Origin: Bicyclus anynana
Lineage: Eukaryota > Arthropoda > Insecta > Lepidoptera > Nymphalidae
DNA length: 64,000 nt
Reading direction: 5' to 3'
Assembly (NCBI RefSeq): GCF_947172395.1
Contig: NC_069094.1
Location: 8,546,292-8,610,291 of the forward strand
Position numbers and translations under genes: made by a program. Below, piece by piece: positions 43,501 to 52,166 of the stretch; the first letter of the stretch is position 1, and every line of letters starts with the position of its first letter. The notes beneath the pieces are model-generated. The model was not told the DNA's origin. It saw nothing but the letters and a program-made list of their open reading frames with translations, and made no database searches.

Positions 43501-44201
43501 CTTTAGGTTTTTCAAGGTTTATCGATAAAATCATTTATTTTCATAACAATCGGGAGATTTTTGATTATGTTTGTGGATTATCACAGTTATATATTATCAT
43601 GTTAACACACTTACGCTCTCCGCTTCACGAGTGGATCTGTAACCCTCCACAAACTAGCGAAACGTTATGTCGCGATCCAAACAGTGGTAGACGTCCCGTT
43701 TCAACTAACCTCCCGGCGGATCGTATGTCACGTAATGTTTTATACAAAATCTTCATACAACATATTCGTAAATTTCAAAAACCGTATTACCTATCTATCA
43801 ATAAATCTCTTTGGCTTTTAACATTGAATGTTACAATTTCGCACAATCAAAACTACAACGAATTAAATTCGATAATCCTTTTCCTTTTGGGTGTTCGACT
43901 TGATAAGTTTATTCGATGGTGGTGGATCCAACAAACCGTCCCACTTTTTCGGAAACGTTGGAATCTTGTATACCTGCACGAAATTCAACTTCACAAATGG
44001 TTTTGTAATCGCGGCGCACCCATTCATGAAGGTAGCATTGTCTTGATATCTGAGAATTATTTACCACCCTGGCGTTTAGTTCACTTAGATGCTGTTCATC
44101 CTGATTCTGGTGGCATAACACAAGTTGTAATATTTAACTGCTATACTAAACTCTTTAAACGCTCGGTAGAAAAAGTTTCATCTACCTTACCTAATCAGTA
44201 A
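40599..44201 (+). CDS. BEL/Pao Gag-protease-(remnant pol) polyprotein, 1200 aa
   Basis: I start at the first ATG (40599); the frame is open upstream to a TTG at 40587, which is not a normal eukaryotic start. Seen in order: an acidic/basic N-terminal helix region (1-110), a DUF1759-like Gag core (about 115-290, LPTFSGEVTDWQSYYDLF), three zinc knuckles (about 348-360, 380-393, 399-412; CINCLGFHDLKNC and CKHCFSRHSSTIC are CX2CX3HX4C), and a retropepsin-like site with DTGS at 491-494 plus IIFGADVL near 595. Then pol remnants: a pre-palm helix (about 724-761, LEYHLERN...), LGLLSP near 869, NLPADRMSRN near 1036 (normally NPAD..SRG between RNase H and integrase), and a C-terminal domain (about 1100-1199) with FRKRW and LPPWRLVHLD. 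RT YVDD, RNase H and integrase catalytic motifs are not found. Pol is about half the usual length, yet no stop occurs. Virus-like particle formation and processing may survive; replication would need enzymes from a relative. Confidence 0.9.
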   Translation: MADNAAFDVYEREIIISELRRTLDLISDEDQFRARLPDLTIQHRKFSKIQTKIEKSFIKAKCFDKDEQLSIRNEFNDLYFEILKHSNKLKKQDDEHRRSSTYQRHSVCFQNTSHMNKLPSLPLPTFSGEVTDWQSYYDLFCSLIHDNLAYTDVEKFRYLLLTLKDEPYNLIKSIPITEDNYNIAIDTLVSRYDNKRIIASKHLDKILDLKPCSEKISGLRELLNIYQENIKALETMQFPVRHWSFILLNILLRKIPLIIRKRFELSLENKSDIPSVSILISFLERELAACEITGQSKLIDIGTNSSIYENRTKHTLIGDRVPTVRGTRLYTSNFANESQPYVHTNKACVCCGESHHLIKCAKYLNLSLKDRHNLVLSKNICINCLGFHDLKNCKSNFVCKHCFSRHSSTICLSPRSISSAVGIAENDCRGPEEDSGNNSLRSHTMYEDCTREPTTCSIASAGRAKTVLLSTALVNVRVNETERGIARCMVDTGSQGTFITGACAQRLGLLQRKIHVPVSGIGDDAPVYSRGIVSFNITPRNHSSPVIPIEAMILPKLISQMPNMVLPCTDWTHIKNITLADPNFHIPNPVDIIFGADVLSEILLNNTITGPPGAPIAMNSKLGYLLLGKLSFDINSARNNYPLNINSKTIHACFSSLNNDNNHLRRSRELELFPGQNSIQSTQPFTRDKTIREDLIKVPFTNSTGPNANILPFKPDATVFDESHNFTVNQFHKLEYHLERNSLLKLSYHACLQQYFDKGLMIMNDYYPVSSLVLPIELKRIRKTAYLQIQKWHNYLLTIIATLSRTVSHGERHEMISNPNRNNYTITKASEIKYKSNAFIFTFNGKTSSQFYTKKVYTFYKIEIIYSSLGLLSPTTQYTNHLTQILGFAWERWDDDDNYYYSKLNCHSQLLTLFNVCYVHIMYVAYLTCAYFHFYNFSLIFTFTSLNKTRVDVLTMKQIVLGLNSTSALGFSRFIDKIIYFHNNREIFDYVCGLSQLYIIMLTHLRSPLHEWICNPPQTSETLCRDPNSGRRPVSTNLPADRMSRNVLYKIFIQHIRKFQKPYYLSINKSLWLLTLNVTISHNQNYNELNSIILFLLGVRLDKFIRWWWIQQTVPLFRKRWNLVYLHEIQLHKWFCNRGAPIHEGSIVLISENYLPPWRLVHLDAVHPDSGGITQVVIFNCYTKLFKRSVEKVSSTLPNQ

Positions 44202-44385
44202 GAAAATGGAAACACCCTAATCATTTAAAAATAGTAATTATAGGATTTAGATTACATGCATTTTTTCGTTAATAATCCGTTAATAATTAATTTTTCGTTA
44301 ATAATCCGTTTCGTTAATAATAATGGTATATTTCCTTTCGTTTTAAGTACCTACATAATTTCATTTTGTTAAAAGATCTACGCTC

Positions 44386-44402
44386 TTTTAAGGCGAGCGG
44401 CA
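44386..44402 (+). other. Probable polypurine tract before 3' LTR
   Basis: TTTTAAGGCGAGCGGCA abuts the LTR; AGGCGAGCGG is the purine-rich core, the expected plus-strand priming region. Confidence 0.5.
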
Positions 44403-44801
44403 TGTTCCGTACTGGAACACAATAAAAATAAAGTGTCATCTATAACCAACCTTGAGGAAGTTTCAAATGTCATTATTTTTTATAATTCTTATATGACTAA
44501 TTGCTGTGGGCACGACCTATAGTAAAGAAATCGTTCCATTTGAACAATATATTCAGTTACCCGCAACCAGTCGAGCGGCTATCAACGCATTCCCGTTAAA
44601 ATAACCATATCGCGATAAAAGGACATACTATTCCTAATCTTCGTTGTGCTATCAATTTATCTATTGTGAGGTGACATATTGTGAAGAAAATCAACATATC
44701 AGCGACCTACTTCTGCCGAGAAGACGACGGACCAGGCCTGGCTCCACGGGACACTCCACTCGATTCAGGTTAGTGTCTGCAGCAAAGTCTTTTACGGAAC
44801 A
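44403..44801 (+). repeat. 3' LTR, 399 bp
   Basis: 398 of 399 positions identical to 40066-40464 by direct comparison; the single difference is C at 44579. Confidence 0.95.
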
Positions 44802-44806
44802 GTTAG
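44802..44806 (+). repeat. TSD, right (GTTAG)
   Basis: Exact copy of 40061-40065; element F resumes after it. Confidence 0.9.
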
Positions 44807-44859
44807 TGTTTCCATAAGGTATTTTAAACCACTACAATTTTATGAAGGTCTAGAGTTGG

Positions 44860-45395
44860 TCTGATGATGGAGCCGAAACACAGACGATGGAACTCGTCAA
44901 CGATTTACAACAGGTACCTTTTGTTTGGGCTTGATTTAATTGTATTGATGAGAACTTTCCACCTCGATGGGTTGTGACTGTATTAAGGGTCTGATGATGA
45001 AGACGAAGGACAGTTAAGAGAACTCCTTAACGGTTCACAGTAGCTACCTTGTGTTTGGACTTGATAAATTTGTATTGATGAGAACTTTCCACCTAGATGG
45101 GTTGTGACTGTATTAGGTGTCTAATGATGAAGACGAAGGATAGTTAAGAGAACTCCTCGACGGTTCACAGTAGCTACCTTGTGTTTTGACTTGATAATTT
45201 TGTATTGATGAGAACTTTCCACCTGGATAGGTTGTGACTGTATTAGGGGTCTGCTGACGAAGATGAAGGAGAGTTAAAGGAACTCCTCGACGGTTCACAG
45301 TAGCTACCTTGTGTTTGGACTTGATAAATTTTATATTGATTAGAACTTGCCAACCATATGGATTGTCACTGCATAGGGGGTCTGGTGATGAACGG
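44860..45395. repeat. Tandem array, 130-bp unit, four units
   Basis: TCTGATGATGAAGACGAAGG-type unit starts at 44860, 44990, 45120, 45250 and 45381 (spacings 130, 130, 130, 131). Shared blocks: CGGTTCACAGTAGCTACCTT, TATTGATGAGAACTTTCCAC, GGTTGTGACTG. Internal to element F. The 97-codon minus frame here simply reads through the units. Confidence 0.9.
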
Positions 45396-45688
45396 AGGAC
45401 AGTCACCTTTCACGTTTTTCTGAATATTCATATTACGTGTGGATAAAGTGGGAGTGAAATTTTGTAAATGAGTTAAGGTAGTATTTTTAAAATTAGGATT
45501 GTAGGACTTAGATACTTATCATAAGAAAATAACGTTTCAACTAATTGCTTATTAATTTTTTTTCACACTCAGTAGGTGTGCTAACACTAAAAATTAAAAA
45601 ATAAAAATTTTAGCACATAGGTAAGATGTTATTTTTTGCTTTTTAGTTTAGGTTAATTTTTGAGCTGGAAGTCGGTTGAATTTTTTTT

Positions 45689-45947
45689 ATTAAAATTTTT
45701 AGATACTATGTTGAAAATCGTATATGGTTTCATTAAGGTTTGAGTCGTGTTTCATAATGTTATATGATTTATTGTATACATTTTCATTTATTCAATATCT
45801 TTAGTAATATTATCATTATCAGTCTTCATACATTAAATCCCTGACACCTTTGAATTCAGCTAAAATGTCCGAAACTCTTTCCATCGTAATAGAAATACGT
45901 CGATACTTTCACATTGATTTATCGAATCTTCATTATACCTATTATTC
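45689..45947. other. Unassigned AT-rich
   Basis: Nothing recognised. Confidence 0.5.
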
Positions 45948-46148
45948 ATCATCATTACCAACCAATATTCGGCTCACTGCTGAGCACGAGTCTCCTCTCA
46001 TAATGAGAGGGGTTAGGTCTAAGTCCACCACGCTGGCGCAATGCGAATTGGCAGACTTCACACACGTAGAGAATTAAGAAAATTCTCAGGTATGTATGTT
46101 TTTCCTTCACCGTTTGAGCCACGTGATATTTAAATTCTTAAAAACCTA
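45948..46148 (-). mobile_element. SINE-B, head-truncated
   Basis: CATCATCATTACCAACC tail side, CGGCTCACTGCTGAGCACG, to ACGTGATATTTAAATTC. Confidence 0.8.
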
Positions 46149-47051
46149 TACATTACTTTTTTTGAGATAGTTCTTAAAATATTTCGATCACAAGATACGC
46201 AACATAATCGATCCATTCGTTTAAATTAGAAGCTACTGTGTTAAAGACAGTCCCATATATACAGACAAGTCGAACTTATACCAACCGTTTTTTTTTGTCG
46301 GGGATTAATTGAATTTGAAACGAAAACAGCTCACGTCGGATATTCTGTGTATCTACATCTCACAAATATAAATTATCTTGTAACATAGGTATTTAAATTA
46401 ATTTTAAAATAAATAATTTTAGTAATTTTTGAAGGCTAAGTAACACCAAATAGTAACACAATAGTTGCTTTTAGATATTATACACTGGTTTGGAAAATAA
46501 TTAGGTTTTTTTAATTACGAGACATTTTAAATCAGACATGTGCTCTTTTTGAAAGTGCTTCAATTAAAACAATTATACTATGTTCAGTTAACCATGTGAA
46601 TGGCTAACAAGCGAGCGAAGACGCCAGCAAAATCTTGTTATAAAATTGAATGTTCTTCTAAGATAAGAACTTTGTCCACATCTTGAAAGGAATCCACGAC
46701 GCAAGTTAGCATACAATTTTGCTTTGCGATTTAGCCTTTTATATTAAGGCACAATCTGTTGAAACCAGACGATGCAATTGCACGATTATAATGACACTGC
46801 TTCAAGAAAATAGAGAACGCCGCTTTGTGATATAAATGCGCTTGTAGTACAAAAGGAAAGAAATAAGTGATTCTTAAAGTAAGCAGAGAAATGAGATACA
46901 AAATACTTAGTATCGCAAGAAATACTACCTTGTATCTGGTATACATTAACTACAAAGGGAATCGTTTCTGAAAAGATCAATGAAAATTCATTAATTCTTA
47001 ATGGGTGTACCAATTGCAACCATTCCCAATGTAATTGCAACTCCCTACTTT
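46149..47051. other. Unassigned, ~900 bp
   Basis: Two overlapping minus frames (71 and 84 codons, 46731-47040) in different phases, neither recognised. No repeat match. Confidence 0.45.
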
Positions 47052-47150
47052 CATTGGAGCCGCGGGTCTTAGCTCCGTATCTCCTCTGCTATATGAAGGG
47101 AAGCCTGGTGTAGAGGACCGCCAAAACAGACTGATAATAATGAAAAATGA
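47052..47150 (+). mobile_element. SINE-C 3' fragment
   Basis: CATTGGAGCCGCGGGTCTTA, GCTCCGTATCTCCTCTGC, ending ACTGATAATAATGAAAA, like the 3' end at 21715-21797. Confidence 0.5.
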
Positions 47151-47157
47151 TTAAGAT

Positions 47158-47431
47158 TTTTTTTAAATTCTGAATGAGTTAGCCCTTGACTACAATCTCA
47201 CCTGATGGTAAATGATGATGCAATCTAAGATGGAAGCGAGCTAATTTGTTAGGAGGAGGATAAAAATCCACACCCTATTCTTTGTCGGTAGGGTGGTAAC
47301 CAGTCACGGCCAAAGCCTCCCACCAGCCAGACCTGGACCAATTAAGAAAACCTCAATCGGCCCAGCCGGGAATCGAACCCAGAACCTCCGTTTTGTAAAT
47401 CCACCGCGCATACCACTGCACCATGGAGGTC
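47158..47431 (-). mobile_element. SINE-A, internal deletion
   Basis: TTTTTTTAAATTCTGAATGA side, GAATCGAACCCAGAACC, CACCGCGCATACCACTGCAC. The piece with the CGATTTAGCG motif is missing. Confidence 0.85.
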
Positions 47432-48199
47432 AAAACAACCTATTACTGTCGGACGGTAACACTAAATTACTTTGTCTTTTTTTTTTTAACCAATGGCAAC
47501 GCAAGTGTTTATGATCTAATTACGTATTTTGTCTTCGTATAAACCCTCGCTTGCTATTCGCTTCATTACTATTTTGCGACCTTGCAAAACAAAAATAATA
47601 TTTCTTTTAATGGCTAATGAAAAAGCGTGGTTACGTATAAAATAACATAGCAACCTTTCGTAAAGGCATTAAGTGCTACTCTACTTAAAGAAGAAACACA
47701 AAACCCCTAAAAAACATAAATAGAACGATAAAGGTTCATTCACAAAGAAAACAAAGGGAGAACCTCTGTCAAATGCTATTACCATTCTCATTATTCTTGT
47801 GTTTGTAGCAAATCGCTTTACAACACTGAGTTAGTACATTCGCGGAAACGAATCTCCATAGCAGACGTAGCTGTACTATTTTTATAATACAAGATGAATA
47901 TAACCAGACTACGGAAAATTACGAGAACGGTGATAATTATGGATATTAGATGCTGTCAAACTTAACTTAAGTTCACGAACAATACTTAACACCTATATAA
48001 ACGCTTAACTATTAATTAATTACTTAATTGGTTATAACTCCAGTGAGCTTGAGTAAATGCTCAATTGCAATACGTTGTCTCGCAACATTCCATAATTCAT
48101 GTTAAAAGATTGCTTTTATCAGAAGAATCATAATGGTGACAAACCTAAATTCACGCAGATGAAATCGTGACGTTAATTTATAGCAACGCAGCGTTATTA
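47432..48199. other. Unassigned
   Basis: Nothing recognised. Confidence 0.5.
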
Positions 48200-48245
48200 A
48201 GTGAAGCGTGGTGGGTCAAAACCCATCCCCTCTAAAATAGGTATT
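48200..48245 (+). mobile_element. SINE-C 3' fragment (weak)
   Basis: AAGCGTGGTGGGTCAAAACC to CATCCCCTCTAAA resembles 57253-57312. Confidence 0.4.
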
Positions 48246-48250
48246 TTGAC

Positions 48251-48573
48251 TGCCTCCATGGCGCAGGTGTAAGCGCGGTGGATTTACAAGACGGAGGTCC
48301 TGGGTTCGATCCCCGGCTGGGCCGATTGAGGTTTTCTTAATTGGTTCAGGTCTGGCTGCTGGGAGGCTTCGGCCGTGGCTAGTTACCACCCTACCGACAA
48401 AGACGTACCGCCAAGCGATTTAGCGTTCCAGTACGATGTCGTGTAGAAACCGATAGGGGTGTGGATTTTCATCCCCCTCCTAACAAGTTAGCCCGCTTAC
48501 ATCTTAGATTGCATCATCACTTACCATCAGGTGAGATTGTAATCAAGGGCTAAGTTGTAAGGAATAAAAAAAA
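48251..48573 (+). mobile_element. SINE-A, reference full-length copy
   Basis: Head CTCCATGGCGCAGGTGTAAG, B-box-like GGGTTCGATCCCCGGC, TACCGCCAAGCGATTTAGCG, GATGTCGTGTAGAAACCG, ACTTACCATCAGGTGAGATT and a short A tail. Confidence 0.9.
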
Positions 48574-49242
48574 ATAGGTTGATAATGATGATTAGAATTA
48601 TTGAATAGAATTTCACCTTGAATATACAAAAATGGAACTATCCGCAATTATCCCATCGACTGCTGAAAAAGATGACTCAACGCTTTTGTGTTACACACGT
48701 AACATGACAAACTAATTATCTCGACTTGTTAGAAATGAAACATCGGAGAAAGAGGTCAAGGTAACAATGTTATACGACACGATATCGCAAAAAAATGCCA
48801 TTCTTTAAAATATCTAACGTTGTAATAAATACATAATGCTCGTAATTAGGATATTATTAATAAACATCAAAAGACAAAATGTTTCCATGAAACCGACTTC
48901 CAACGTCTACATTCGTATAATCATTTGTTCTGTATTAGTAGCCGCCCGTTACTTCATTGCCTTGAATTTCTTGGACCCTACTAACTTCAAAGAATTTCGA
49001 CACTTGCAAAACTTGCTATCATCATAGTATTTTATCAATTTACACAACACAAAAGACACACAAAAGAGATGTCCCACTCTCCATATATTGTTTGCCCCAG
49101 ACCAACAATGTTAATGCGTTACAATGAAACTCTTACCTTTGGGTTGATAATGACTTGATTATTATAAGTTTTATTTTTGATCCTAGATAGCAGGGTTATT
49201 GCGTATTGAGTATCATAACATCTCACATAATATCTATCTCGT
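48574..49242. other. Unassigned
   Basis: A 63-codon ATG frame (48836-49027) has a hydrophobic start but no recognisable domain; not called as a gene. Confidence 0.45.
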
Positions 49243-49548
49243 TATCAACCCATATTCGGCTCACTGCTGACGCACACTCAAGTCTCCTCTCAGAATGCGA
49301 GGGATTAGGCCAATAGTCCACCACGCTGGCCCAATGTGGATTGGCAGACTTCACACACGCAGAGAATTAAGAAAATTCTCTGGTATGCAGGTTTCCTTAC
49401 GATGTTTCCTTCACCGTTTGTGACACGTGATATTTAATTTCTTAAAATGCACACAACTGAAAAGTTGGAGGTGCATGCTCCGGACCGGATTCGAACCCAC
49501 ACCCTCCGGAATCAGAGACAGGTCATATCCATTTTACTATCACGGTTC
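49243..49548 (-). mobile_element. SINE-B, near full length
   Basis: CCATATTCGGCTCACTGCTG to CCGGATTCGAACCCACACCC and CTATCACGGTTC. It carries a short ACGCACAC insert near 49270. Confidence 0.85.
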
Positions 49549-50083
49549 TCTTAACAAGATATAAAAAAAAAATAATAGAAAAAAACTTGTAAATAAATAG
49601 AGTCCTGGTTTAGCGAAATTGAGTGAAATACCAATACCCATTTTCGACTTATTTCCGATAGATACCTATGCCTGCTTTTGACAGCGAGGGCGAGGCGTTA
49701 ATTAACTAGCAAACATCATAAATTACAGCTTTGTATAACAAATTATAATTATAATATTAATTATGTACTTCAATTCTAGGTAATCCAAGTGAATTATATT
49801 AATGAATGGAAATTGTACATCAAGTTTTTAATCAGGCAATTTACACTTTGAAACTACGAAATTAAAAATTAATAATTAAAAAACTTTCGCTTTTTGAATC
49901 CCTTTACCTCTGTAAAAAGATTACTTTAGATTCACTCAACTCTATACATGAAAATGATTAAGCGCAACACGATGTCCGTTGGAGTGTGTTACTTTGATTA
50001 ATTAGTTATTAATTTAATTATAATTAATTGCGCCGAGTTCATTTCACTTATCATTATATGTGTAACGTAGTGATCATTGATTA
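49549..50083. other. Unassigned AT-rich
   Basis: Nothing recognised. Confidence 0.5.
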
Positions 50084-50450
50084 TCCTACTAATGTTTAGA
50101 TGTATGTTTGGATGTTTGTTACTCTATAACGCCGCTACAACTGAAGCGATTTAGCTGAAATTTGGAATGGAAATAGATTTTACTCTGGACTAACACATAG
50201 GCTACTTTTTATCCCGAAAAAATCCACGGTTTCCCGAGATTTGCAAAAACTAATGATTTTGATGATATTATGAACGTTTGTTACTCTTTCACGCCTTAAC
50301 TACTGAACCGAATTAGCTGAAATTTGGTATTAAGATTTATATTATAGCCTGGATTAACACATAGACTTTTTATCCCGGAAAAATCCATGGTTTCCGAGGG
50401 ATTTGTGAAAAACTAAATTCCACGCGGACGAGGTCGCGGGCGTCCGCGGG
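50084..50450 (+). mobile_element. Helitron-like H1 with tandem internal duplication
   Basis: Starts TCCTACTAATGTTTAGATG after A. The block from ACGTTTGTTACTC/TGTTTGTTACTC to ATCCCGGAAAAATCCA/ATCCCGAAAAAATCCA occurs twice (about 50112-50228 and 50275-50390). The end CGGGCGTCCGC has lost its CTAG. Confidence 0.7.
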
Positions 50451-50599
50451 CCTGTTGTTCCTGTGTTATTAATACACGTTCCTCATTAACGAACTGGAAG
50501 TTGAAGCTGCTTGAGATCATAATTGTGCTGTTTATTTATACTTAGAGGAAAATCAACCGAGAAAACATCAAGTGTCCAAACGGCGAAGAATAAAATCTT

Positions 50600-50738
50600 T
50601 TTAACAAAAAAAATCAACTGACTTCAATATCACAAAAATAAACTAAAAAGCGAAAAATAACATCGTATGTGCTACCTTCTGATCACTTTGAAGGTGGTGC
50701 CAAGCCAGTGGCGTATTAATTAAAGCCGTTTCTGAAAG
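50600..50738 (-). mobile_element. Family F terminus
   Basis: AAAAAATCAACTGACTTCA, CTAAAAAGCGAAAAATAACA and ACTTTGAAGGTGGTGCC match the reversed right end of the 39818-45688 element and the 61305 copy. Confidence 0.7.
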
Positions 50739-50796
50739 AACCACGGCAAAGAACTGTCTGAAAATCTTAATGATTTAAACTGCTTAATGATTTAAA

Positions 50797-50903
50797 CTGC
50801 CAGCGTGGTGGACTATAAAGCCTTACCCCTCTCATTCTGAGATTCGTGCTCAATAGTGCTCAATAGAAAATGGGTTGTTTATAATGATGATTATGATGAT
50901 GCC
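50797..50903 (+). mobile_element. SINE-B 3' fragment
   Basis: GCCAGCGTGGTGGACTATAA to AAAATGGGTTGTTTATAATG and an ATGATTATGATGATG tail. Confidence 0.75.
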
Positions 50904-51208
50904 GTACACGGACTAGGTTTTTGTTTTGTTAAAAAATTCACTCTCGCACCAAAATGAAAAATATTTATAGGTCCAAATCCGTACAACGACGCGCAACCTA
51001 CTCGTATCTACGAGTATGACTGAGTGCTTTATCAATGTGGGGTGAAATACTGCGTCATATTTTTTGGATTACGCGAGTGAGGTAAACTCAATAGATCTTT
51101 CTATCCCAATATACGAGCTAAGGCAGTCACGGTTTTATTAACAGTATAGTTTCGACTTTCTATAAAGACTGGTAGTCTTTTGGAACGCAGGTTCTATTAT
51201 GAAGAACC
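50904..51208. other. Unassigned
   Basis: Nothing recognised. Confidence 0.5.
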
Positions 51209-51216
51209 GGTTATAG

Positions 51217-51563
51217 CAGTGGTGTAGCATGTCTTGGAGGGGCCCTGTATCAAAATGAGTTAGGGGCCCAATAGACAAGCGACAAATCCGAAAAAAATCC
51301 CAGAAAGTTCTCAATTCCTACAATTAAACTAAAAAAATATTATATCTTGTGTGGTATGTTACAACAAACATTTTGGTACTTATTTTACAAATTAAGGTAA
51401 TGATGAGATAAGGGTAAGGTTTAGATTTTGGTTGCTTTTTTTTTCAGGAAGCACCAGACCAAGTGGTATTGCGGATTACATTTTACTAATTTGTGCTTTC
51501 ACACGTGAGGGGCCCCTGTAGTTCGGTGGCCCCGTATCATTGATATTGATAGCTACGCCCATG
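51217..51563. mobile_element. hAT-type MITE, 347 bp, perfect 8-bp TSD
   Basis: GGTTATAG flanks at 51209-51216 and 51564-51571. Ends CAGTGGTGTAGCATG and, reversed, CATGGGCGTAGCTATC. It has GAGGGGCCC-type inverted blocks near both ends. Intact counterpart of the interrupted copy at 16030. Confidence 0.85.
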
Positions 51564-51611
51564 GGTTATAGTGAAGTGTAATTTGAAAATGATATGGCAT
51601 AAAAAACAACA

Positions 51612-51862
51612 CTTGTAAAATGTAGCAACTCTTGCAATCAGTTATTCTACCGCAAAAAGTTGTGAGATCCATGTAATACCAAGTCGATTACTTTATTCTG
51701 TCCGTAATTAAGGGATCTTCAGTTTCAAATTATTACGTAATTAGCTAACCTAACAACATCTTATAGTGAACATATCAATATTGCAAATCTTTTATATTTC
51801 AAATAAATAGATTGACTTGGCCATCGCATGAATACACAATATACTCGTATCTTACAATTATT
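51612..51862 (-). repeat. Unclassified repeat, partner of 39290-39520
   Basis: TAATACCAAGTCGATTAC, TTAAGGGATCTTCAG, GTAATTAGCTAACCTAACAA and GACTTGGCCATCGCATG are the reversed blocks of 39290-39520. Confidence 0.75.
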
Positions 51863-51984
51863 ATTATTATTATTATATTCAATAACATTGCTTGCCAAAA
51901 CCACCAACCAACTAAGCACTGAGACTTATTTAGTGAGAATTTCTAGAAATAAAGAAATCCGTAGTTATTGAAAGTCCTACAGGT

Positions 51985-52036
51985 CTCTGTCCAGATGTGT
52001 ACGTCCATCAGCTGAAAATGATGATAATGATGATAA
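51985..52036 (+). mobile_element. RTE LINE 3' tail
   Basis: GTGTACGTCCATCAGCTGA and an ATGATGATAATGATGATA tail. It meets the SINE-B tail that follows in the opposite orientation. Confidence 0.6.
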
Positions 52037-52166
52037 TCATCATCATCATGATTATCAACCCATCGTCTCACTGTTGAACACGAGTCTCCTCTTAGAAAGA
52101 GAGAGGTTAGGCTGATAGTCCACCACGCTAGCCCAATGCGAATTGGCAGTCTTCACTAAAGAATTA
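52037..52166 (-). mobile_element. SINE-B 3' half
   Basis: CATCATCATCATGATTATCA, CTCACTGTTGAACACGAGTC, to GCGAATTGGCAGTCTTCAC. Confidence 0.7.

Larger units (their letters stand above)
40066..44801 (+). mobile_element. BEL/Pao-type LTR retrotransposon, non-autonomous derivative
   Basis: 4736-bp element with 399-bp LTRs (TGTTCC...GGAACA), a 5-bp TSD (GTTAG) and one long ORF. Gag with DUF1759-like region, zinc knuckles and protease are followed by a reduced pol. Two LTRs differing at one base point to a recent insertion. No primer-binding site starting with TGG follows the 5' LTR directly; AATTTGATCCAATCGAGCC at 40466-40484 is the only tRNA-T-arm-like candidate. A purine-rich AGGCGAGCGG lies just before the 3' LTR. 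No env-like frame. Confidence 0.9.
39818..45688. mobile_element. TIR element (family F) split by a BEL/Pao insertion
   Basis: The left end AACCGACTTCCA (39826) and the right end, reversed, TTCAACCGACTTCCAG (about 45667-45682) form short inverted termini embedded in A/T runs. Removing 40066-44801 and one copy of the GTTAG TSD leaves about 1.13 kb, with a 130-bp tandem array in its right half. The right terminus (CTAAAAAGC...AATAACATC on the minus strand) recurs at 50600 and 61305. No transposase frame; non-autonomous, class unassigned. Confidence 0.65.

Noticed and set aside
43500..43570. A degenerate RT YVDD motif (FIDK) in the BEL/Pao ORF
   Set aside because: The stretch lies after the LGLLSP connection, so by order it belongs to the RNase H region. 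No RT catalytic motif could be placed.
40066..44801. Endogenous retrovirus
   Set aside because: No env-like frame with signal peptide and membrane anchor. Structure fits a BEL/Pao retrotransposon.
45113..45406. 97-codon minus-strand gene
   Set aside because: It reads through the 130-bp tandem units; the protein repeats simply follow the DNA repeat.
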